From contig JAHDLO010000010.1 in the NCBI GenBank assembly GCA_018432235.1, positions 310,001-374,000 on the forward strand: a stretch of 64,000 bases of DNA, given 5' to 3'. The stretch is from Clostridiaceae bacterium. Its GTDB lineage: Bacteria > Bacillota > Clostridia > Peptostreptococcales > Natronincolaceae. The position numbers and the translations under genes were made by a program. Of the stretch, positions 56,932 through 64,000 are shown piece by piece. The stretch's first letter is position 1. Every line of letters begins with the position of its first letter. Below the pieces are notes generated by a model, which was not told the origin of the DNA, ran no database searches, and saw nothing but the letters and a program-made list of their open reading frames with translations.

Positions 56932-56934
56932 TTT

Positions 56935-56962
56935 GTGTCAAGGGGACGGTTCTCCTGTCACC
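56935..56962 (+). repeat. REP-type element, copy 2
   Basis: Exact repeat of copy 1, 31 bases on. The core GGGGACGGTTCT is shared with the copies flanking the transposase gene at 57601-58380. Confidence 0.8.
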
Positions 56963-57063
56963 TTTTTTTATAAAATACTAACCAACAACTAATAAAATCA
57001 TTTAATTGCAAAGATTGAAAAACTACTGTGGTAATGTATAGAAGCTTTTAGCTTATGCAAAGT

Positions 57064-57130
57064 AAAAGCTTATCGCGCATTACCTAGATTTAAATCTCAA
57101 TAGATTAGCTCATGGAGTACTAAGCAGGGA
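57064..57130 (+). repeat. Dispersed intergenic repeat, copy B
   Basis: Begins AAAAGCTTATCGCGCATT and ends at CTAAGCAGGGA, homologous to copy A at 4573-4650 with a shorter middle. No open frame. Lies between the REP doublet and the DUF1858 gene. Confidence 0.55.
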
Positions 57131-57178
57131 GCCTTTTAATTTGTATAAGCTTATTGCTTATCTCTATTAGCAATTTCC

Positions 57179-57406
57179 TTAATTATTTAAAATAGCATAT
57201 CCCTGCTTCTCAAGCTCCTTAACTATGTCATCCATAGCTATTCCCTTCATTTTGCAGCCCATAGGTATCGTCATCATTTTTCCTGCGGTTCTTCTCACTA
57301 CTGGATTCCCAATATCCTTAAAGCCCAAATTCCTCATGATTTCAATAATTTCAGGATGCAGCTCCGTCAGCGCAAAAACACTTTTTCTTAAATCTATCTC
57401 CTTCAT
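57179..57406 (-). CDS. DUF1858 domain protein
   Basis: A 75-residue member of the DUF1858 (ScdA N-terminal-like/hybrid-cluster-associated) family, containing LRKSVFALTELHPEIIEIMR and a DIGNPVVRRTAGKMMTIPMG segment. The ATG at 57404-57406 is preferred; a GTG three codons earlier overlaps the ribosome site. DUF1858 is commonly encoded with DUF438, the next gene downstream, so the pair probably acts together in redox or nitrosative sensing. Confidence 0.85.
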   Translation of the reverse strand: MKEIDLRKSVFALTELHPEIIEIMRNLGFKDIGNPVVRRTAGKMMTIPMGCKMKGIAMDDIVKELEKQGYAILNN

Positions 57407-57490
57407 AATGGTCACCCTTTAAATTATTTTTACTACCTTACTATAATTTTACAAAACTTATGAAAAAATACTGTGATTTGAATCAAAAAA

Positions 57491-57526
57491 TAAAAAAGAT
57501 TAAGAATAATTATCATTCTTAATCTT
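57491..57526 (-). terminator. Terminator downstream of the transposase gene
   Basis: AAAGATTAAGAAT pairs with ATTCTTAATCTTT around a short AT loop. On the minus strand it is followed by a T-rich tract. It insulates DUF1858 from the transposase unit. Confidence 0.8.
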
Positions 57527-57538
57527 TGGTGTCAAGTG

Positions 57539-57566
57539 GTGTCAAGGGGACGGTTCTATTGTCACC
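57539..57566 (+). repeat. REP-type element, copy 3 (left flank of transposase)
   Basis: Same core GGGGACGGTTCT with GTGTCA and TGTCACC ends; TATTG replaces TCCTG. A partial extra GTGTCAAG precedes it at 57529-57536. Confidence 0.8.
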
Positions 57567-57600
57567 TACCGTCAATTGGTTATATCACACCTAGCCAACT

Positions 57601-58380
57601 CTATGCCTTCTCTATTATCCTTCTGCCTATTCCTGTTATCCTAGCCAACTGCCTTATGGATAATCCTTCTCCCTTTAAATTCCTTAGGATTTCGTCTCGC
57701 TTATTTTTATCAAATTGCTGTATTATTTGCGGATTGTCGTTATCAACAATCTCCTCAATAACCCGTCTGACCTCTTCATCCTTCTTTGATCCTCTAGTAT
57801 TTACTTCATAATCTATGTGTACATTTGCTGTTTCATCCTTAATATATTCGTTTGAAAATTTTGTGAAGGCATATAAGCCTGCGGCAGCATTTTCGGAATA
57901 AATATTTAAAATATAATCTATATTCACAAGCGTATTTTTCTGCTTTATGTAGTCTCCATAACTACTCCAACGATAGTCCTCCAGCCTTTGAACCATTCCT
58001 GCCTTCTTAGGGTTTTGATGGATATATCTCAAAACCACCTGAAGGTATGTATCATCCTCCACCGTTTCACTTTTATATCTATCCTGAAATAGAGGTCCAT
58101 ATCTTTCGTATTTATTGTTATACCAATATACGTAGCTTGTACCTATCCGTTTCATTATTTGTGATATCGTCTCTATTCCTTCTTTTATTAAGATATGAAT
58201 ATGATTGCTCATTAAGCAATAGCCATATAGCTGGAAATCACATATTGCTTTATATTTCTCTAGCGTTTCAACAAATCTCAACCTATCTTCTAAATCATTA
58301 AATATGTCCTGCTTATTTATTCCCCTCAACACAACATGATAAATCCCGCTACCACTTCTTTCTCTCGCATTTCTTGGCAT
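57601..58380 (-). CDS. REP-associated tyrosine transposase (RAYT, Y1_Tnp)
   Basis: A single-strand HUH-type transposase of 259 residues related to IS200/IS605 TnpA. The N-terminal RNARERSGSGIYHVVLRGIN is typical, and the metal-binding HUH is in MSNHIHILIKEG near 57-68. The catalytic Tyr lies in the helix around YLQVVLRYIHQNPKKAG near 113-129. A C-terminal helix-turn-helix (GLSIRQLARITGIGRRIIEK) follows. The gene is bracketed by inverted copies of the REP element and appears intact. RAYT proteins act on REP hairpins and are usually domesticated single-copy genes. Confidence 0.92.
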   Translation of the reverse strand: MPRNARERSGSGIYHVVLRGINKQDIFNDLEDRLRFVETLEKYKAICDFQLYGYCLMSNHIHILIKEGIETISQIMKRIGTSYVYWYNNKYERYGPLFQDRYKSETVEDDTYLQVVLRYIHQNPKKAGMVQRLEDYRWSSYGDYIKQKNTLVNIDYILNIYSENAAAGLYAFTKFSNEYIKDETANVHIDYEVNTRGSKKDEEVRRVIEEIVDNDNPQIIQQFDKNKRDEILRNLKGEGLSIRQLARITGIGRRIIEKA

Positions 58381-58422
58381 AATTTAACACCCCCTATTTC
58401 AATTATATATACTCAAATAGGA

Positions 58423-58452
58423 GGTGTCAAGAGAACCGTCCCCTTGTCACCC
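58423..58452 (-). repeat. REP-type element, copy 4 (right flank of transposase, inverted)
   Basis: Reverse complement of the REP core, AGAACCGTCCCC, with GTGTCA and TGTCACC ends. It overlaps the stop codon of the gene at 58447-59574, whose TGA lies inside the element. Confidence 0.8.
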
Positions 58453-59574
58453 TCTTAGCATTAGGAGGGTTGCACCCATACCTAAGGTCAAGGCGCAGAA
58501 GAGTGGCAACCATCCTAGATACGGCAACAGCTTTACTGCCTCCAGTATTAGGGTACCCACAATAAACCATAGTACAAGGCTCTTTTCTCCCCTTAGTATT
58601 CTAGAGCCCAGCCAGATACCCACTGGTATTTGTGCGATATACAGCAGTATGCCATATAGGGCCAATGCTATCAGTCCGAAGGGAATACCTATAACTGTTA
58701 TCATTACTATTATCGCCACTATTGGCGTACATATCAATACAGCTGCCCCCAGACCTATACTATGCCAGGGTCTTTCCTGAAGGATTGCGACTGCCCTTTC
58801 ATATGGTTTTTTGAAGGCCAGTGTGATTAAAACCCCTGCTATTAGGTAGGATAACGTCAAGATCATTCTGCTAAAGATTGAAACCATCCGCATCGATCTC
58901 TGAAGCTGCTTGGTGAAGTCTCTTCTTGATGTATTGCTGGGGTAACGATGCTCTATGCTGCCCTTAACCTGATTGGGATTGATGCTTTGCTCTGTATCAC
59001 TGACATAAATAAGGTTTCCTTCTATCTGTGCATCCTCTGTAATGATAAGATGGGTGGTATATACATAAATATTCCCCTTTACAGTTCCACTTATGGTGAT
59101 GGATTTATTGGCACCGCTAACATCACCACCAATATAGCCTCTGATATCCAGATGACTTGAAAAGGCATGTATACTCCCTTCTATTATGCTGTCCTTGTAT
59201 TGGACAATACGATTTGCCAGCATTGAGGCATTACGGTTAATCTCCCCTTCAATCGAGATATTTGTGGCAGCTAAACGAATATCCCCCTTTACTAGGCCTG
59301 CAATCTTTGATTCGGCTGCAGCTCCAATTAAGTCTCCTTCAACAATGCCTTCATGGCTAAGCTCATGGGAAGCAGCAACGATAAAATCCCCGGTGATTTT
59401 TCCCTTATTTAGTATTCTATTGGCGGCCTTTATATAATCCCCCTCTATCAGCCTATCCTCCGTTAATACCGTATCCGAATCATTGTAGGCTTCAAAGGCA
59501 TATCCTATGGTGAGACCCGTCAGTATAACGATTAGAGCGCCTACTACAAATCTTCCTATCCAAAGCCTTCTCAT
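58447..59574 (-). CDS. Bactofilin-like polymer-forming membrane protein
   Basis: A 375-residue protein. An N-terminal signal/anchor (about 9-27) is followed by a beta-helix of short repeats (for example IVEGDLIGAAAESKIAGLVK), as in polymer-forming bactofilin-type domains. Four or so membrane segments run from about 240 to the end. It overlaps the upstream homologue by ATGA (59571-59574). The C-terminus ends LLMLRG, with the stop provided by a REP element, so the original end may have been changed. Probable role in envelope stress, inferred from the sigma/anti-sigma genes upstream. Confidence 0.82.
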   Translation of the reverse strand: MRRLWIGRFVVGALIVILTGLTIGYAFEAYNDSDTVLTEDRLIEGDYIKAANRILNKGKITGDFIVAASHELSHEGIVEGDLIGAAAESKIAGLVKGDIRLAATNISIEGEINRNASMLANRIVQYKDSIIEGSIHAFSSHLDIRGYIGGDVSGANKSITISGTVKGNIYVYTTHLIITEDAQIEGNLIYVSDTEQSINPNQVKGSIEHRYPSNTSRRDFTKQLQRSMRMVSIFSRMILTLSYLIAGVLITLAFKKPYERAVAILQERPWHSIGLGAAVLICTPIVAIIVMITVIGIPFGLIALALYGILLYIAQIPVGIWLGSRILRGEKSLVLWFIVGTLILEAVKLLPYLGWLPLFCALTLGMGATLLMLRG

Positions 59575-60509
59575 CGTCCTTCATCATCTCCCTTTGTAGG
59601 ATTAAAGCCGCCTGCCTGTATTATTGGACTTCTAGGCTCAGAGCCAAATCTACTATGAATAATCTCACCCATACCGATCAGCTTAAATATGAAGGTTAAA
59701 AGCCGCCCTATCAATATTAGCTCCAATAGGGTATATATTACAGTACCCAACAAAAGCGCCATGATGACAGTCCAATTTTTATCCAAAGCAGATGATATTC
59801 TTTTGCCAATATATATTTTCATTGTTGTATTTCCTGCAAACTCCAGCAGCATAAATGCTGGAATCAGCAACGCTACTATTGGTGCACCTAGTACTATCAT
59901 TATCAAAACCACTGCCAGCACAAAGGCCGCAATATACGTTAGTATACCTACTACTGCTCTTTTTCCCATGTCCTCATTCAAATTTACCGTCATTCTTTCA
60001 AATCGATCTGGCATTATAACAATCGCTATTACAGATAGAATAAAGGCACATATCTGCTTTATAACTGTCAATAGCAACAGTAATCCCAATAAAATTCTCA
60101 TAGGTGATACGCCAAAGGGGAAAAAGCCCAATATATTCGTTATATCCCGATTGATAGCGCCATTATTGATAATGCCGTGACCCAATATTGCTGTAGCATT
60201 TCTTTCAATAGTACCACCGGGAGTCACCGTAATGCCTCCAAATATCGAGACAACATCCCTTCGAACCGTACCCTCCACCTCTACACGCCCAAAGATTGTC
60301 ACAACATCGGCTTCTGCAATGCCCTTTACCGAAACATCACCGAAAATAGATACGATAGTTCCTTTTACAACAGTGTCTCGACTTATTGAAACATCCTTAA
60401 AAAAGCTTATGATATCGCCCTTGTAGCTTAAGGAGTTTCCCCATGCAACAGAGGTAACCAATATCAATATAAGCAGAGTCAGGGATGCCTTTGCAATTTT
60501 CTTCGACAT
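59571..60509 (-). CDS. Bactofilin-like membrane protein with signal peptide
   Basis: A 312-residue protein. A signal peptide (SLTLLILILVTSVAWG near 9-24) precedes a bactofilin-like repeat region (KGTIVSIFGDVSVKGIAEAD, repeats of about 20 residues to about 130). Four membrane segments follow (about 140-165, 185-220, 245-285). It shares its build with the downstream gene, suggesting a duplication. Translationally coupled to it, and starts 16 bases after the anti-sigma gene. Confidence 0.82.
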   Translation of the reverse strand: MSKKIAKASLTLLILILVTSVAWGNSLSYKGDIISFFKDVSISRDTVVKGTIVSIFGDVSVKGIAEADVVTIFGRVEVEGTVRRDVVSIFGGITVTPGGTIERNATAILGHGIINNGAINRDITNILGFFPFGVSPMRILLGLLLLLTVIKQICAFILSVIAIVIMPDRFERMTVNLNEDMGKRAVVGILTYIAAFVLAVVLIMIVLGAPIVALLIPAFMLLEFAGNTTMKIYIGKRISSALDKNWTVIMALLLGTVIYTLLELILIGRLLTFIFKLIGMGEIIHSRFGSEPRSPIIQAGGFNPTKGDDEGR

Positions 60510-60525
60510 AGTAATACCTCCTTTA

Positions 60526-61098
60526 TTAATCTCTTATAATTTTATTTATCGTTGTATTTATTATTAGCAACAATGAAGTAAGGAGCAATAGGCTCAGGCT
60601 ATATATTAAAATGTTGCCGGAGGTAAGCTTTAGTAACATGCTGAATATAAACTGATAAAGCTCTCGAGTATAGGCTGCCATTAGCATTATTCTTCCTAGA
60701 AGCTTCTCAACCACCCGTCCTAATAACGCCAGGTGCTGAATAAAGGAAGGTACCGCCAGCCACTCCTCATAGGAAAATTCAATTCTCATTGTAAACCCAA
60801 ATAAAATAGTGAGATATATCCCTATACTCATTATCAATGGCTGTAAAATTCTCCTTTTTTCCACCTTTTCTCTATATAGCTCTAGGTCTATAGCATTCAT
60901 TATCTTGTCTTCAAACTCAGCACTTGGCTCCATAAGTGGTAGCTGCCCCATCATGTCCTTTAATTCTAATATCAGCTGATATTCCTCCTGACAAGCTCTG
61001 CAGCTGCCTATATGCTCCAGGAGGTGGGCCTGTTGTATAAAATCTATATCCTCTTCAATGTTTTTCATCATCAAATCTGAACTTGTTTTGCAGTCCAT
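60526..61098 (-). CDS. Anti-sigma factor with zinc-finger (ZAS) domain
   Basis: A 190-residue membrane protein. The N-terminal anti-sigma zinc finger HLLEHIGSCRACQEEY near 25-40 has the HxxxCxxC motif. Two membrane segments lie at about 88-105 and 160-183. The ATG at 61096-61098 follows GGAGGAG and overlaps the sigma gene's end by 28 bases, the usual coupling for an ECF sigma/anti-sigma pair. It probably holds the sigma factor at the membrane until an envelope signal. Confidence 0.9.
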   Translation of the reverse strand: MDCKTSSDLMMKNIEEDIDFIQQAHLLEHIGSCRACQEEYQLILELKDMMGQLPLMEPSAEFEDKIMNAIDLELYREKVEKRRILQPLIMSIGIYLTILFGFTMRIEFSYEEWLAVPSFIQHLALLGRVVEKLLGRIMLMAAYTRELYQFIFSMLLKLTSGNILIYSLSLLLLTSLLLIINTTINKIIRD

Positions 61099-61649
61099 TG
61101 AGTCTCCTCCTCCTTTATACTCTTCAATTGCTCCTTAAGTATATTTCTTGCCCTGTGTAATCTATTTTTCACCTTTGACATCGGTATATTTACATTTTCA
61201 GCAATTTCTTTATAGCTCAGTCCCTGCTGGTGATATAGCATTATTAATAAGCGATACTCCTCCGGCAGCTCCTTAATCATTTTTTCTATCAGCTCCTTAT
61301 TGCTCTGATGAAAATAGATGGATTCAGCACTGGCCATTTCCTGCTTGGATTCAATTCCCTCCTCCAGAGGTACTGTGTCAACCCTTTTCTTCCTAAGGTA
61401 ATCGATGGTGGTATTTGTTGCTATTTTCAATATCCATGTTGAAAATTTATAGCTCTCGTCATATTTTTCTAGATACTGATATACCTTTATAAATACCTCC
61501 TGGGAAAGGTCCTCCGCCTCCTCGTTATTTTGCACCATACGGTAGCAGAGGGAATACACCGCCCTTTTATAACGAGATACCAGCTCACGGAATGCCTCAG
61601 ACCTACCCTGTAGCACTTCCTTAACTATTTCAATGTCAGTCTGATGCAA
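61071..61649 (-). CDS. ECF RNA polymerase sigma factor
   Basis: A 192-residue group IV sigma factor. Region 2 has NNEEAEDLSQEVFIKVYQYL near 44-63, and region 4 GLSYKEIAENVNIPMSKVKN near 148-167. The start is set at TTG 61647-61649, which has GAGG 8 bases upstream; two GTG codons just before it fall on or next to the ribosome site. It heads the operon with anti-sigma and two bactofilin-like genes. It probably autoregulates. Confidence 0.92.
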   Translation of the reverse strand: MHQTDIEIVKEVLQGRSEAFRELVSRYKRAVYSLCYRMVQNNEEAEDLSQEVFIKVYQYLEKYDESYKFSTWILKIATNTTIDYLRKKRVDTVPLEEGIESKQEMASAESIYFHQSNKELIEKMIKELPEEYRLLIMLYHQQGLSYKEIAENVNIPMSKVKNRLHRARNILKEQLKSIKEEETQWTAKQVQI

Positions 61650-61732
61650 TGCCACCACCTCTTTACGCTATACATATTAATACGTAATTTATTAACATAA
61701 GTTTATAAAAGCAAATAGAATAAGACCTTAAT

Positions 61733-62365
61733 CTATAATGGTAAATACTGATCTACCTGTTGTTGCCATCTGTTATTGACGCTTAATATCATCACAGCTA
61801 TGTCGATATTCTGCAATTTTTCCAGAACAGTCATAATTTCCTCTAGAGTAACCTCAGGAAAATATAAAAGAGGATCTAATAATATCAACAGCTTGGGCTC
61901 TACAACAATCCCTCTGGCAATATAGGCTTTAAACTCCTCAAAAGCCGTTAGCTCCGACATGCTTTTCTTCAATATTTCACCTATACCCAGTTTGTCACTG
62001 ACCTCTACTATCTTTTTCTTCCACTTAGACGGATATACTCCGCTGTATTTTAAGGGCTGCTGTATTAACCCTTCAGCCGTAAACTGACTATTATAGCTAT
62101 CCTTAAGCTGAAGGTATACAAGCTTCAGCTTTCTATGGTTTGATAATCCTGAATTAGACAAGCTTGCCAGTTCTCTGCCCATAAATTCACAGACTCCCGA
62201 CCGTGGGGCTTCCTTACCCTGCAGCAGCTTAACCAGCATCTCCAACTGTATACTCTTCCCTTCTATCAGAAGTCTTTCCCCTGCATTTACCCGGAGGCTT
62301 AAGCCCTTGATCAGGGCCTCCCCCTCCTTTTCCATGCTTATATTTTCAAGGTTAAGTATACTCAA
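61733..62365 (-). CDS. Degenerate ABC ATPase-like protein
   Basis: A 210-residue protein shaped like an ABC nucleotide-binding domain but with its catalytic motifs lost. At the Walker A position is LLIEGKSIQLEML rather than GxxGxGKST. MSELTAFEEF stands where LSGGQ should be, and Walker B LLILLDPLLYF lacks the catalytic Glu. The reading frame is intact, so it is not a simple pseudogene. The start is TTG at 62363-62365 with GGAGGG 8 bases upstream, overlapping the MacB-type ATPase gene by 14 bases. It may be a regulatory subunit of that transporter. Confidence 0.7.
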   Translation of the reverse strand: MSILNLENISMEKEGEALIKGLSLRVNAGERLLIEGKSIQLEMLVKLLQGKEAPRSGVCEFMGRELASLSNSGLSNHRKLKLVYLQLKDSYNSQFTAEGLIQQPLKYSGVYPSKWKKKIVEVSDKLGIGEILKKSMSELTAFEEFKAYIARGIVVEPKLLILLDPLLYFPEVTLEEIMTVLEKLQNIDIAVMILSVNNRWQQQVDQYLPL

Positions 62366-63050
62366 CCAATTCACCCTCCAGTGCTCTATCATCTATTACC
62401 TCACCGTCACGGAAGCTAATTATTCTTTTGGTTTGTGAAGCTATTTCAGGCTCATGGGTGACTAAAATGATCGTTGCACCCTCTTTATTAAGGGCCTTAA
62501 ATATTTCCATAACCTCATATCCGGATTTTGAGTCAAGGTTGCCGGTGGGCTCATCCGCTAAAATAATGGCAGGATTGTTAACCAGTGCTCTGGCTATGGC
62601 AACTCTTTGTCTTTGCCCTCCCGACAGCTCATTTGGCCTGTGGTGTACTCTATCTGTCAGCCCTACCCTTTCTAATGCGTGCATTGCCTTTTCTCTTCTG
62701 TCCTTTGCTGACACCTTTGCATAAATCATTGGTAGCTCAACATTTTTCAATGCCGTGATCCTGGGTAGCAAATTAAAGGATTGAAATACAAAGCCAATCT
62801 TCTGATTCCTTACCTCTGCCAACACATTATCAGCCAAATCCTCAATTTTTTTGTCATCCAATATATACAGTCCTGAGGTGGCCCTGTCCAGGCAGCCCAG
62901 AATATTCATAAAGGTGGACTTGCCGGAGCCTGAAGGCCCCATTATTGCAACAAATTCCCCCTTGTTTATTTCTACATTAATATTTTTAAGCGCCTCAACT
63001 TCAATGCTACCATTTTTATAAACCTTTCTTAAACCCTCTATACGAATCAT
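62352..63050 (-). CDS. ABC transporter ATP-binding protein, MacB/LolD type
   Basis: ATPase of 232 residues with all motifs: Walker A GPSGSGKST near 38-46, signature LSGGQRQRVAIARAL near 141-155 and Walker B IILADEPTGNLDS near 161-173. It starts 17 bases after the permease gene and is preceded by GAGGGGG. It powers the MacB-type permease at 63068, which typically moves peptides, lipoproteins or antimicrobial compounds out of the membrane. Confidence 0.95.
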   Translation of the reverse strand: MIRIEGLRKVYKNGSIEVEALKNINVEINKGEFVAIMGPSGSGKSTFMNILGCLDRATSGLYILDDKKIEDLADNVLAEVRNQKIGFVFQSFNLLPRITALKNVELPMIYAKVSAKDRREKAMHALERVGLTDRVHHRPNELSGGQRQRVAIARALVNNPAIILADEPTGNLDSKSGYEVMEIFKALNKEGATIILVTHEPEIASQTKRIISFRDGEVIDDRALEGELVEYT

Positions 63051-63067
63051 ATGAATTCCCCCTCTAA

Positions 63068-64000
63068 TTATTCATAACGCAAAGCGTCTATCGGGTCCAG
63101 CTTTGCCGCCTTTTTGGCGGGATATACGCCAAATACTACACCTACCACAGTAGAAAAAATTAAGGCATAGGCTATTGCACCAATTGATATAATAAAGGGC
63201 AGCTTCAGTAGGCTAACAATACCGTAGCCTATGGCACTTCCAAGAGAAAGACCTAAAAATCCCCCCAAGACAGACAATATCACTGCCTCAATTAAAAATT
63301 GCAGCAATATGGTTGAGGGTCTGGCGCCCAATGCCTTTCTGATACCTATCTCCCTAGTTCTTTCAGTAACCGACACCAGCATGATATTCATAATGCCTAT
63401 GCCTCCAACCAGCAGAGAGATGGCAGCAATTCCTGATATGGTGGCTGTAAGAAAGGTTAGTCCCTGAGAAACCTGTGCAAACTCGGTTTCTCTTTTATAT
63501 ATTCTATACATGGCTGAATCCTTGTATCTTCTTTCTAAGAGATTCAATATCTTTTCTGTAACACCATCCAATGAGATAAATTCCTGTGCCTGAACCATCA
63601 TCCTTGGATATCTGTCGACATAATAGAATCTGCTGGCGAGAGTTATTGGTATAAAAGAATAGTAATACTCTCCCATAGCCATTTTCATAAGGGTGGAATC
63701 AGAAATTTTATCAATGCCTATTACTGAAAGCTCAAAGGTCTGAGGACCAGTGGTCATGGTTATGACCTGCCCAACTGCGGCCTCCGTAGTACCAAATAAG
63801 GCAACCGCGCTTTTTTCATCAAGAATGATAACATTTCTTCGGCCTTTAATATCTGATTCCTGCAGAAACCGTCCCTTAATAATCTGTACCAGCTCCACCT
63901 GATCATAGTTACTGTTTACACCATAAAGGTCTGAGCTTATCTCCTTGTTTTTATACTTTAGGGTTACGTTTCTTCTGATTTCTGCCGATGCCGCCTCAAT
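63068..64000 (-). CDS. MacB/FtsX-type ABC transporter permease (partial)
   Basis: C-terminal 310 residues of a permease; the frame stays open to the right edge, so the N-terminus lies outside. It shows the extracytoplasmic domain and then three membrane segments of the FtsX fold. Signature stretches are GIGIMNIMLVSVTERTREIG near the first helix and the C-terminal PAKKAAKLDPIDALRYE. It is the membrane partner of the ATPase that follows. A GTG at 63898 should not be taken as the start, because coding continues upstream. Confidence 0.94.
   Translation of the reverse strand: MEAASAEIRRNVTLKYKNKEISSDLYGVNSNYDQVELVQIIKGRFLQESDIKGRRNVIILDEKSAVALFGTTEAAVGQVITMTTGPQTFELSVIGIDKISDSTLMKMAMGEYYYSFIPITLASRFYYVDRYPRMMVQAQEFISLDGVTEKILNLLERRYKDSAMYRIYKRETEFAQVSQGLTFLTATISGIAAISLLVGGIGIMNIMLVSVTERTREIGIRKALGARPSTILLQFLIEAVILSVLGGFLGLSLGSAIGYGIVSLLKLPFIISIGAIAYALIFSTVVGVVFGVYPAKKAAKLDPIDALRYE

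Overview
The window comes from a low-GC, anaerobic, spore-forming member of the Clostridia, probably an Alkaliphilus/Natronincola-like lineage. This is inferred from an Etf/butyryl-CoA dehydrogenase operon, an electron-confurcating lactate dehydrogenase set (LctBCD), a 2[4Fe-4S] clostridial ferredoxin, the germination protein YpeB, Rex, a CIRCE-controlled groESL operon and a molybdenum hydroxylase with accessory genes. Most genes lie on the minus strand. Short plus-strand islands occur near 13-14, 33.7-36, 43.5-44.6, 48.7-51.2 and 55.3 kb. No rRNA, tRNA, CRISPR array or prophage was seen.

Layout. 0-2 kb: MaoC hydratase, acyl-CoA dehydrogenase and the start of etfB. 2-4.3 kb: groES-groEL with CIRCE. 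4.7-9.8 kb: ypeB, an OGG-type glycosylase, a DUF554 protein, an SDR and malic enzyme. 9.9-14.1 kb: a two-component system and a PadR/HAAS-repeat pair. 14.3-19.1 kb: a zinc-ribbon membrane protein, then a nitroreductase / YqeB / chemoreceptor / molybdopterin-binding operon. 19.3-32.8 kb: a catabolic island with a CaiB-type CoA transferase, cyclase-family hydrolase, FdrA/DUF1116/DUF2877 proteins (AllFGH-like), PucR regulator, NCS2 permease and a three-subunit molybdenum hydroxylase. I infer uptake, hydroxylation and hydrolytic or carbamoyl-transfer breakdown of an N-heterocycle or ureide; the substrate cannot be read from sequence.

33.7-36 kb: a conserved unknown protein and an HD-GYP protein, the latter behind a 187-nt leader closed by a perfect 14-bp stem. 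36-48 kb: lctD-lctC-lctB, a FadR-type regulator, glutamate dehydrogenase, a P-loop/Asp23-like protein, ferredoxin, a lipoprotein, MarR, Rex and lactate permease. TGGT-N3-ACCA operators stand before both lctB and lctP and tie lactate uptake to oxidation. 48.6-51.2 kb: an ABC-F protein and bioY with a BirA-type operator.

51.2-57.4 kb: a cluster of DnaA-box-like sequences, a gene remnant, an apparent RRNPP-type quorum-sensing pair (HTH-TPR regulator plus a 41-residue secreted pre-peptide), tsaD, two small proteins and a DUF438/DUF1858 pair. 57.5-64 kb: a REP-associated transposase flanked by its repeats, an ECF sigma / anti-sigma / bactofilin-like membrane operon, and a MacB-type ABC transporter with an extra degenerate ATPase subunit.

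The best candidates for something undescribed are the HTH-TPR/pre-peptide pair (52117-53606), the FdrA-centred catabolic operon with its 57-residue protein and cyclase, the structured leader at 34445-34631 and the DnaA-box cluster at 51538-51667.
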